Source: Bacteroidota bacterium
GTDB taxonomy: Bacteria > Bacteroidota > Ignavibacteria > SZUA-365
Assembly (NCBI GenBank): GCA_018224415.1
Contig: JAGTUZ010000201.1
Span: 1-5,159 of the forward strand
Length of the DNA: 5,159 nt
Direction: 5' to 3'
Position 1 is the stretch's first letter. Each line of letters starts with the position of its first letter. The notes beneath the pieces were generated by a model. The model searched no databases. It worked only from the letters and a program-made list of their open reading frames with translations, and was not told the origin of the DNA. Both the position numbers and the translations under genes were made by a program. Of this stretch, positions 1 to 5,081 are shown piece after piece.

Positions 1-309
1 GCGGATGCGCCGGCCCATTCCTCCTCCCACAACGAGGTCACAGTCCCGAAGGAGAGCGACGATGCCCGCATGGCCGTGTCCTCCGCCGTGGCCGTGTTCC
101 TGTCCGTGTCCGTGTTCCTGTCCGTGTTCCGGTCCGTGCTGATGCCCCTGTCCGCCTGCGGACTGCTGGACGTGTTGCGTGGCGCGCTGCGGCTGCCAGA
201 CGCGCTCGCGCACGCCGTCGGCTTCGAGTGTGACGAAAGTGAATCCGAGACAGCGGCCGAAATGTGCGGCGACCGAGCGGTCGTCGTCCGATGCGATGGC
301 GATTCTCAT
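1..309 (-). CDS. NifX/NifB-type dinitrogenase FeMo-cofactor biosynthesis-like protein, His-rich, 3' end missing
   Basis: The first 103 residues are visible and the gene runs off the left edge. The N-terminus MRIAIASDD...VAAHFGRC and the later DLVVGGGMGRR match the Nitro_FeMo-Co (NifX/NafY/NifB C-terminal) fold, whose members bind Fe-Mo-S or related metal clusters in the cytoplasm. Family members are usually about 110-130 residues, so little of the usual core should be missing, although the insert makes this one longer. Between the two core blocks, at roughly residues 54-80, lies a His/Gly/Gln/Glu-rich insert with about nine histidines, a plausible metal-binding loop. The start ATG (309-307) overlaps the TGA of the upstream DUF134 gene as ATGA and is preceded by GGAA seven bases upstream, so translation is probably coupled. 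No nif structural genes are in view. Solitary members next to DUF134 are common in non-nitrogen-fixers, where their role is unknown. The family call is firm; the actual cofactor is not known. Confidence 0.88.
   Translation of the reverse strand, partial: MRIAIASDDDRSVAAHFGRCLGFTFVTLEADGVRERVWQPQRATQHVQQSAGGQGHQHGPEHGQEHGHGQEHGHGGGHGHAGIVALLRDCDLVVGGGMGRRIR
92..127. repeat. Perfect 18-bp tandem duplication inside the NifX-like gene
   Basis: Two identical 18-bp units (92-109 and 110-127, each reading CCGTGTTCCTGTCCGTGT on the plus strand) sit end to end, with a degenerate third copy beginning at 128. On the coding (minus) strand each unit keeps frame and adds six residues of the HGQEHG type, building the His-rich insert of the NifX-like protein. 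Perfect identity suggests a recent or unstable duplication. Confidence 0.9.
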
Positions 310-788
310 TGCTTCGTTCCTTTGTGTTTTTCGATGTACAGTCGATGATGTTCCCCGCCCTCGCGGAACAGGCGCTTGCCGCATTGCGGACAGCGTTCTT
401 CCGCGCAGGGCTTTCCCGCCTGATGCGGGACACGCAGGTCGCAGGCGGGACAGATGCAGTTCCCTCCGCGTCCCATGTGTTGTGTCGCGGTCATGATGTT
501 TCCTCCTTCGATGTGAAGCACGAGTCCCTCGACGAGCGCACGCGCCAGCGTGTGCCGGGCCGATTCGAGAATGCGACCGAAGGTCGCGCGGCTCACGTCC
601 ATACGCCGAGCCGCCTGCTCCTGGTACAAACCCTCATGGTCGGCGAGACGCAACGCCTCGTATTCGTCGAGCGTGAGTATCAGGATTTCCGGATCACCGG
701 CTCCTGCATGCGCCGGTCCGAAGCGGGTCGTGCCGGGCAATCCGGCTACGGCCCTGCAGCGTTTCGGTCTTCCTCGTCCTCGATTCAT
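306..788 (-). CDS. DUF134/UPF0251 family HTH regulator with C-terminal zinc ribbon
   Basis: 160 residues. The N-terminus (RGRPKRCRAVAGLPGTTRF) and the block EILILTLDEYEALRLADHEG (residues 34-53) are characteristic of UPF0251/DUF134 proteins. A sigma-region-4-like helix-turn-helix follows at about residues 54-90 (QEQAARRMDVSRATFGRIL), so DNA binding is expected. After about residue 100 comes a cysteine cluster, C111, C113, C116, C128, C133 and C136 (CICPAC and CPQC knuckles with PHQAGKPC between), that looks like a zinc ribbon or metal-sensing site. The gene overlaps the NifX-like gene by 4 bases, so the two form one operon. The only plausible start is the ATG at 788: the next in-frame Met is residue 63, inside the HTH. 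No Shine-Dalgarno precedes it and the promoter predicts a start of transcription at this ATG, so the message may be leaderless. A role as metal- or redox-responsive autoregulator of the operon is my inference; the family has no firmly assigned function. Confidence 0.9.
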   Translation of the reverse strand: MNRGRGRPKRCRAVAGLPGTTRFGPAHAGAGDPEILILTLDEYEALRLADHEGLYQEQAARRMDVSRATFGRILESARHTLARALVEGLVLHIEGGNIMTATQHMGRGGNCICPACDLRVPHQAGKPCAEERCPQCGKRLFREGGEHHRLYIEKHKGTKQ

Positions 789-794
789 GATACA

Positions 795-823
795 ATATTA
801 AGCATATGCTCATAAATAATCAA
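795..823 (-). promoter_or_regulatory. Sigma-70-type promoter of the DUF134-NifX operon
   Basis: On the minus strand, TTGATT (823-818) and TAATAT (800-795) are separated by exactly 17 bases. Each differs from consensus at one or two positions. The expected start of transcription, about seven bases downstream, falls at 788, the A of the DUF134 ATG. Spacing and sequence quality are good, but no experiment supports it. Confidence 0.65.
799..812. promoter_or_regulatory. Near-palindromic operator candidate in the DUF134 promoter
   Basis: TAAGCATATGCTCA is a dyad centred between 805 and 806, with a perfect 10-bp core AGCATATGCT and a further matching pair beyond one mismatch. It covers the end of the spacer and the first bases of the -10 element, where a bound dimer would block RNA polymerase. 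The DUF134 protein encoded just downstream is the natural candidate to bind it, by inference from position. Confidence 0.55.
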
Positions 824-865
824 GGCGCGGAATCGTCCGCCCCGGGAAGATGGCATCCGGTCTGT

Positions 866-894
866 TTGTGCTCGAATGTCGGGTTGCCTACATT
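866..894 (+). promoter_or_regulatory. Weak promoter candidate for the hybrid kinase gene
   Basis: TTGTGC (866-871) and TACATT (889-894) are 17 bases apart on the plus strand. Only three and four of six bases match the sigma-70 consensus. If used, transcription would start near 901, leaving a leader of about 40 bases that holds both 11-bp direct repeats and the ribosome binding site. Confidence 0.3.
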
Positions 895-900
895 CCCTTT

Positions 901-931
901 CAGCGACCATCGTGTCGGGACAGCGACCATC
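901..931. repeat. Two 11-bp direct repeats ahead of the hybrid kinase gene
   Basis: CAGCGACCATC occurs at 901-911 and again at 921-931, a 20-bp period or about two helical turns. The second copy ends three bases before the GGAG ribosome binding site (934-937). The arrangement could be a tandem regulator-binding site or simply a small local duplication. Confidence 0.75.
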
Positions 932-942
932 ATGGAGACGGT

Positions 943-2043
943 ATGAAAAAGATCGCCGTGATCGAAGACGACGTCATCGTGCGCGAGACTATCATCGAGC
1001 GCCTCACCGAAGCGGGCTATTTCGTGGTATCGGCGGAAAACGGGATGGACGGCATCGAGCTGATCCGCGAGCAGCTGCCGGATCTGGTGCTGTGCGACGT
1101 GATGATGCCGAATCTCGGCGGCTTCGGCGTGCTCGAATACGTACGCAAGGATCCGGCGACGGAGCTGGTTCCCTTCGTCTTTCTCTCCGCGTTGTCGGAC
1201 AAAAGCGATCTGCGCAAGGGCATGCTCTCGGGTGCCGACGATTATCTCACCAAACCGTTCTCCCGCGAGGAGTTGCTGAACGCAGTCGAGGTGCGATTGC
1301 AGAAACGGCAGTCGCACGAGCAGCGCATGCACGAGGCGCTCGAGCAGTTCCGCGATTCTCTCAGCCGTTCGCTTCCCCATGAATTCCTTACCCCGCTGAA
1401 TTCCATCCTCGGCATTTCGCATCTGCTCAAGGACCATCTCGACGATTTCGAGCGCGAGGAGGTCACGGAAATGCTGGGCAACATCCACCAATCGGGACAG
1501 CGACTGCTGCGGCTGGTGCAGAACTACCTGCGCTTTGCCGAGCTGGAAAGCCTGCGTGGCGACGACCTGCGTCGCGCCGAGGTGCTGGCGGAAGAGATGG
1601 CGTTTCCCGACCAGCTGCTGCAGGAGACCGTCGACGCCGTTGCCCTCCGCACGGGCCGCCGTCGCGACGTATCCGTTCGTGCGGAACCCGCACGTCTGCG
1701 CATCGGTGCGCGCGATTTCGAGAAGGTCATCGAGGAACTCGCCGACAACGCCTGCAAGTTCAGTCTCGACGGGTCGCGTATCGACGTGCAGGGATCGGTG
1801 GCGGAATCCTATTATGAAATCACGATGATCGATCGCGGCCGAGGGATGTCGGAACAGCAGGTCGCCGCGGTGGGTGCGTACACGCAGTTCGACCGCCGTT
1901 CTTACGAACAGGCCGGTGTGGGACTCGGCCTGGCCATCGTGCACACGATCTGCGAGATGCACAGCGGCTTGCTGCGCATCGAAAGCGACCCCGGGAAGTA
2001 CACCGCGGTTACCGTACTGCTGCCATTGGTATCAGAAGAGTGA
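943..2043 (+). CDS. Response regulator/histidine kinase hybrid (REC-HisKA-HATPase_c), cytoplasmic
   Basis: 366 residues. The receiver domain comes first (about 1-122), with acidic residues E8, D9 and D10, phospho-acceptor D52 in LVLCDVMMP, S82 and K104 in YLTKPF. A short linker leads to a HisKA dimerisation domain with H-box SLPHEFLTPLN (H146). The ATPase domain has an N-box ELADNACKFS (N269), G1 box DRGRGM (297-302), F-box around TQFDRR and G2 box GVGLGL (325-330). All key catalytic residues are present, so the kinase should be active. There is no membrane segment, PAS or GAF domain: the receiver takes the place of a sensor, so input likely comes as phosphate from another kinase or through a partner protein. 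The start at 943 is chosen because the receiver begins there and GGAG lies five bases upstream; an in-frame ATG at 850 would add 31 unrelated residues. The gene converges on the sigma-54 regulator downstream. The signal is unknown. Confidence 0.93.
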   Translation: MKKIAVIEDDVIVRETIIERLTEAGYFVVSAENGMDGIELIREQLPDLVLCDVMMPNLGGFGVLEYVRKDPATELVPFVFLSALSDKSDLRKGMLSGADDYLTKPFSREELLNAVEVRLQKRQSHEQRMHEALEQFRDSLSRSLPHEFLTPLNSILGISHLLKDHLDDFEREEVTEMLGNIHQSGQRLLRLVQNYLRFAELESLRGDDLRRAEVLAEEMAFPDQLLQETVDAVALRTGRRRDVSVRAEPARLRIGARDFEKVIEELADNACKFSLDGSRIDVQGSVAESYYEITMIDRGRGMSEQQVAAVGAYTQFDRRSYEQAGVGLGLAIVHTICEMHSGLLRIESDPGKYTAVTVLLPLVSEE

Positions 2044-2065
2044 GGGAGGAGGGACGGGACACCCG

Positions 2066-2078
2066 GCACCGTGGGTGC
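2066..2078. terminator. Small hairpin between the convergent signalling genes
   Basis: GCACC-GTG-GGTGC forms a 5-bp GC-rich stem with a 3-base loop in the 49-bp gap between the two convergent stop codons. No T-tract follows on either strand, so it is at best a weak or factor-assisted terminator. Confidence 0.25.
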
Positions 2079-2092
2079 AGGAATGAAGAGTA

Positions 2093-3466
2093 TCAGGGAT
2101 GGATGTCGTATTTCTTGATCAGGTCGTACAGTGTCGTGCGTCCGATGCCGAGCGCGCGCGCGGTCTCGGTCATGTTGCCGTCGAGAAGCGCGATGGCGCG
2201 CGTGATCGCCATCTCCTTGACCTTTTCCAGGGGAAGCACGTCTGCCTTCGTGGCGAACAGCCCGGATGACATTCCCGAGGGGTTGCCCTCGGAGATACGC
2301 AGGGACTGCGGGAGATCCTCCGGACGCATCGTGTCGCCATCGGCCAGCAGTACGGACCGTTCGATGACGCTCTGCAGCTCGCGCACGTTGCCTGGCCAGG
2401 TGTGGCGCTGCAGCATCGCGAGGGTTTCCGGCAGCATGGTCAGTCCCGGTTTGCCTTCACGCCTGGCGAACTGCGATAGGAAATGTTCGGTCAGCAGTGG
2501 AATCTCCGCCGGCCGGTCGCGCAGCGGGGGGAGCTTGATGGGAAAAGTGCAGAGGCGGTAATACAGGTCCTCGCGGAACTGCCGTTCCCCGGCCATCGCA
2601 AGAAGATCGCGATTGGTCGCGGACACGATGCGCGCGTCGGTGGTCAGTGTCTCGAGTCCGCCGATGCGGTCGAACTGCTTGGTCTGGATCACGCGCAGCA
2701 GCTTGGCCTGCAGCGTCATGTCGAGCTCGCCGATTTCGTCGAGAAATATCGTGCCGGTATGCGCGGCCTCGAACTTGCCGATCTTGCGTTCCACCGCACC
2801 GGTGAAGGAACCGCGTTCGTGACCGAAGAGCTCGCTTTCGAGCAGCTCGCGCGGGATGGCGGCGCAGTTGATCACGACGAAGGGACGTTCTCTCCGGTGC
2901 CCGTTGAAATGGATCGCGCGCGCGATCAGCTCCTTGCCCGTGCCGCTCTCGCCTTCGATGAGCACGTTGATGTCGCTATTGCGCGCCTTGTCCACCAGCT
3001 TGAGGACATGCTGCATCGCGCCGGAACTCGAGACGATGTTGTCGAAGCGCACGCTGCTTTCGAGCGTGTCCTGCAGTTGCCGCACGCGGTCCTTGAGCCG
3101 GTGCATGCTGATGGCGTTGTTGAGCGCGAACTGCAGGCGCTTGAGGTCGACGGGTTTCGTGAAGTAATCCGTCGCCCCGGCGCGCATGAGATCCACCGCC
3201 ACGTCGATCTTGCCCTGTGCCGAGAGCATGATGACCGGGAGGTCGGGAAAGCGCTCCCGCAAGGCCTTGAGCGTGTCGAGGCCCGAGAGGCCCGGCATCA
3301 TGTGATCCATCAGTACCACGTCACCGGGATTGTCATCCAGCGACTGGAGCAGGGCTTCGCCGTTGCCGTAGGTCTGCGAGGCGTAGCCCCAGGCCTTCAG
3401 GGTGAATTCGAGCAGACGCCGCAGCGAATGGTCGTCATCAACGATGGAAACGAGGGCGTTTTCCAT
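2093..3466 (-). CDS. NtrC-family sigma-54-dependent response regulator (REC-AAA+-Fis HTH)
   Basis: 457 residues, the usual length for this family. Receiver at about 1-120: acidic D10-D12, phospho-acceptor D54 in VLMDHMMP, S82, K104 in FTKP. The AAA+ domain at about 145-385 has Walker A GESGTGKE (172-179), the sigma-54 contact loop as GSFTGA (219-224, Ala to Ser at the second position), Walker B TIFLDEIGEL (D243, E244), the arginine-finger stretch FREDLYYRL (297-305) and sensor II WPGNVREL (357-364). The C-terminal Fis-type helix-turn-helix (MTETARALGIGRTTLYDLI) occupies 432-450. It should hydrolyse ATP to open sigma-54 promoters when phosphorylated. The reading frame is open far upstream, but that part overlaps fetB in another frame; the family N-terminus VSIVDDD fixes the start at 3466, although no clear Shine-Dalgarno precedes it. 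The convergent hybrid kinase is a possible partner. Target genes are not evident, and I found no convincing sigma-54 (-24/-12) site in the window. Confidence 0.94.
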   Translation of the reverse strand: MENALVSIVDDDHSLRRLLEFTLKAWGYASQTYGNGEALLQSLDDNPGDVVLMDHMMPGLSGLDTLKALRERFPDLPVIMLSAQGKIDVAVDLMRAGATDYFTKPVDLKRLQFALNNAISMHRLKDRVRQLQDTLESSVRFDNIVSSSGAMQHVLKLVDKARNSDINVLIEGESGTGKELIARAIHFNGHRRERPFVVINCAAIPRELLESELFGHERGSFTGAVERKIGKFEAAHTGTIFLDEIGELDMTLQAKLLRVIQTKQFDRIGGLETLTTDARIVSATNRDLLAMAGERQFREDLYYRLCTFPIKLPPLRDRPAEIPLLTEHFLSQFARREGKPGLTMLPETLAMLQRHTWPGNVRELQSVIERSVLLADGDTMRPEDLPQSLRISEGNPSGMSSGLFATKADVLPLEKVKEMAITRAIALLDGNMTETARALGIGRTTLYDLIKKYDIHP

Positions 3467-3624
3467 GGGATGGCTCGACAGGTGAATGGGACAGGCGGAT
3501 CTCGTATCCGGGGAAAGGTAAGAAAAATCCGGACCAATCGCCGATACCGTCGGCGAAGCGGACGCGGACACGATCGGCAAGGCCCGCGACAACGGCGGGG
3601 CATGCGTCACCGACCTGACGCAAT
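3467..3624. other. Intergenic region between fetB and the sigma-54 regulator gene
   Basis: This 158-bp gap is the leader of the regulator gene and the 3' flank of fetB. It holds two perfect hairpins, described separately or here: 3603-3622, and 3538-3556 (stem TCGCCGA, 5-base loop TACCG, stem TCGGCGA). On the minus strand the second is followed, after ten bases, by a five-T run at 3527-3523. I see no convincing -35/-10 or -24/-12 promoter for the regulator gene, so it could be read through from fetAB or use a promoter of unfamiliar type. Confidence 0.5.
3603..3622. terminator. Hairpin just after the fetB stop codon
   Basis: TGCGTCA and TGACGCA form a perfect 7-bp stem around a 6-base loop, beginning three bases past the fetB stop on the minus strand. 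No T-tract follows directly, so it may stabilise the 3' end or slow transcription rather than act as a full intrinsic terminator. A protein-binding dyad is the alternative. Confidence 0.35.
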
Positions 3625-4422
3625 TCATTGCCCGGAGCTTTGGTCTCGGAGCACGAGGCGGTGGTCGTCGGAGAAGCAGCGGCGGCGCAGCAGAGAGATC
3701 ACCAGCACGCTGCCGATGGCGGTGGAGCCGACGAGCATGAGCATGACCACGATCTGGTATTTCACCGCCACGAGCGGATCGGCCCCCGCGAGAATCTGTC
3801 CGGTCATCATGCCGGGAATGAACACGAGTCCCACGCCCATCATGGCGTTGATGGTCGGGATCATGCCGGCCTTCACCGCGTCGCGGAACATCTCCGCCGA
3901 GGCCTGCGACGCCGTGGCACCGAGGCAGAGGTGCAGCTCGATCTCCGGGCGCCGGCGCAGCAGGTCGCCGAAGAGACGGTCGAGCGCGATGGCGATGGCG
4001 TTCATCGAATTGCCGATCACCATGCCGCCGATCGGGAGGAAGTACTCCGGCTGATACCACGGCCGTGCCTCGACGATCACCGCCACGACCACGAAGCTCA
4101 CCACCATGTAGCTGAGCAGCATCGACAGGAAGGTCGGCAGGAAAATGCGCGCGTTCGTGCGACGGACGCGTCCCCGGATGATGCGAGCGGCGAAGAGAAT
4201 CATCAGCGCGTAAATACCGAGCACCACATACCAGAGGTCGATGGCGAACACCCAGGTGAGCACGAGTCCCATCAGCGCGAGCTGGGCCACGGTGCGCAGC
4301 GTGCCCCAGAGCAGGTCGCGCTCGAGTCCGAGACGCAGGCGGATCGAGGCCGCGCCGCCAACGAGCACGAAAACCAGCGCGAGCGCGAGCTGCAGGTATC
4401 CGATGTCCATCGCGCCGTTCAT
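3625..4422 (-). CDS. fetB: FetB-type (UPF0014) iron-export ABC transporter permease
   Basis: 265 residues, close to the family norm of about 260. It is very hydrophobic, with about seven membrane segments: roughly residues 8-27, 41-61, 63-80, 94-117, 128-147, 186-208 and 222-245. Family-defining blocks are clear: PIGGMVIGNSMNAIAIALDR (130-149), GATASQASAEMFRDAVKAG and the stretch around FIPGMMTGQILAGADPLVAV (201-220). In Escherichia coli the homologous FetA-FetB (YbbL-YbbM) pair is linked to iron export and resistance to oxidative stress; the substrate here is inferred from family. The start at 4422 overlaps the fetA stop as ATGA, and a GGAGG lies ten bases upstream of it; a second in-frame Met (residue 5) has no ribosome binding site nearby. 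The arginine-rich tail after residue 245 should lie in the cytoplasm by the positive-inside rule. Expression is most likely coupled to fetA. Confidence 0.93.
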   Translation of the reverse strand: MNGAMDIGYLQLALALVFVLVGGAASIRLRLGLERDLLWGTLRTVAQLALMGLVLTWVFAIDLWYVVLGIYALMILFAARIIRGRVRRTNARIFLPTFLSMLLSYMVVSFVVVAVIVEARPWYQPEYFLPIGGMVIGNSMNAIAIALDRLFGDLLRRRPEIELHLCLGATASQASAEMFRDAVKAGMIPTINAMMGVGLVFIPGMMTGQILAGADPLVAVKYQIVVMLMLVGSTAIGSVLVISLLRRRCFSDDHRLVLRDQSSGQ

Positions 4423-5075
4423 CGCGTCTCTCCCTCCAGCACGCCGTCGCGCATGCGCAGCGTGCGATGCGGGGTCTCGAGCGGCAGCTCCTGATGCGCG
4501 ACGATGATCAAGGCGGGGGCCGACGCTCCTTCGCCGCCGTCCGCTGTTGTCGCGGCTTCGAGCAGGCGTCTCGCGGATGTATCGTCGAGCGAGGCCGTGG
4601 GTTCGTCGAGCAGCAGCAGTTCGGGAGACATCGCCCGCAGACGCAGCAGGGCCACGCGCTGCTGCTGTCCGATGGAAAGCTCGGACGAGGAGACGCCGAG
4701 CGCCACGTCGCCGAGATCCACTGCATCCAGTCGCTCGCGCAGGGTTTCGTCATTGGGCGGGACGTCATCGCCATAGCGGTACGGCAGCAGCAGGTTGTCG
4801 CGCACGCTGCCCGTGGCCATCACCGGAAGCTGCTGCAGGTAGGCCACGCGGCGGCGGTACGCGGTGGCGGGAATGCCGGTGATTTCCGCGCCGCCGAGGC
4901 GCACCGCGCCAGCGGGTGTGGCCTCGAGCCGCGCGAGCAGGCGCAGGAGGGTCGACTTCCCGCAGCCCGACGCTCCCCGGATCACGACGGTCTCCCCGCG
5001 TTCGACGCGCAGCGAAAGTCCGCGCAGCACGGGCGCGCTATTGTAGGCGAAGGTCAGGGAGTCGACATGCAGCAT
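4419..5075 (-). CDS. fetA: FetA-type ABC transporter ATP-binding protein, partner of FetB
   Basis: 218 residues as drawn, one nucleotide-binding domain. Walker A GASGCGKST (34-42, K40), Q-loop at YLQQLPV (79-85), signature LSIGQQQR (133-140, with Ile instead of the first Gly of LSGGQ but the essential S, G and Q kept), Walker B LLLLDEP (D157, E158), D-loop SLD (162-164) and switch histidine in IIVAHQ (H194). A short Gly/Ala-rich stretch (about 176-188) is inserted before the last strand. It should energise the FetB permease at the inner face of the cytoplasmic membrane. The ATG at 5075 gives the usual family N-terminus (MLHVDSLTFAY) but has no Shine-Dalgarno, and the frame stays open upstream through the tandem repeat to the window edge. 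An N-terminal extension, or a start outside the window, is therefore possible. The stop overlaps the fetB start by four bases. Confidence 0.92.
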   Translation of the reverse strand: MLHVDSLTFAYNSAPVLRGLSLRVERGETVVIRGASGCGKSTLLRLLARLEATPAGAVRLGGAEITGIPATAYRRRVAYLQQLPVMATGSVRDNLLLPYRYGDDVPPNDETLRERLDAVDLGDVALGVSSSELSIGQQQRVALLRLRAMSPELLLLDEPTASLDDTSARRLLEAATTADGGEGASAPALIIVAHQELPLETPHRTLRMRDGVLEGETR

Positions 5076-5081
5076 GGGCGC

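Noticed and set aside
38..433. Arg-rich 131-residue minus-strand frame over the NifX-like gene
   Set aside because: It is a frame-shifted shadow; the NifX-like frame has conserved family motifs and the ATGA overlap.
851..871. Possible sigma-54 promoter (TGGCAT ... TTTGTGC)
   Set aside because: The -24-like GG is present but the invariant GC does not fall 12 bases further on (GT instead), so the essential spacing fails.
850..942. In-frame ATG at 850 as start of the hybrid kinase
   Set aside because: It would add 31 residues of no receiver character and run through the putative promoter and direct repeats; the ATG at 943 has GGAG at proper spacing.
820..1962. Minus-strand open frame of 380 residues antisense to the hybrid kinase
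   Set aside because: It is an antisense shadow of a gene with complete kinase motifs, and its protein is His/Arg/Gln-rich without a domain.
3520..3540. Possible sigma-54 site upstream of the regulator gene (TTGGTCCGGATTTTTC on the minus strand)
   Set aside because: It has the GG but no GC at the required distance, and the -12 element is only a T run.
2483..4054. Long plus-strand open frame of 523 residues antisense to the regulator and fetB
   Set aside because: It mirrors real genes on the minus strand, shows no recognisable domain, and is expected from GC-rich codon bias.
3467..4060. Upstream extension of the sigma-54 regulator frame to a 655-residue protein
   Set aside because: The extra residues are low-complexity and Arg-rich and overlap fetB, which has strong family similarity in a different frame. 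The receiver domain starts at 3466.
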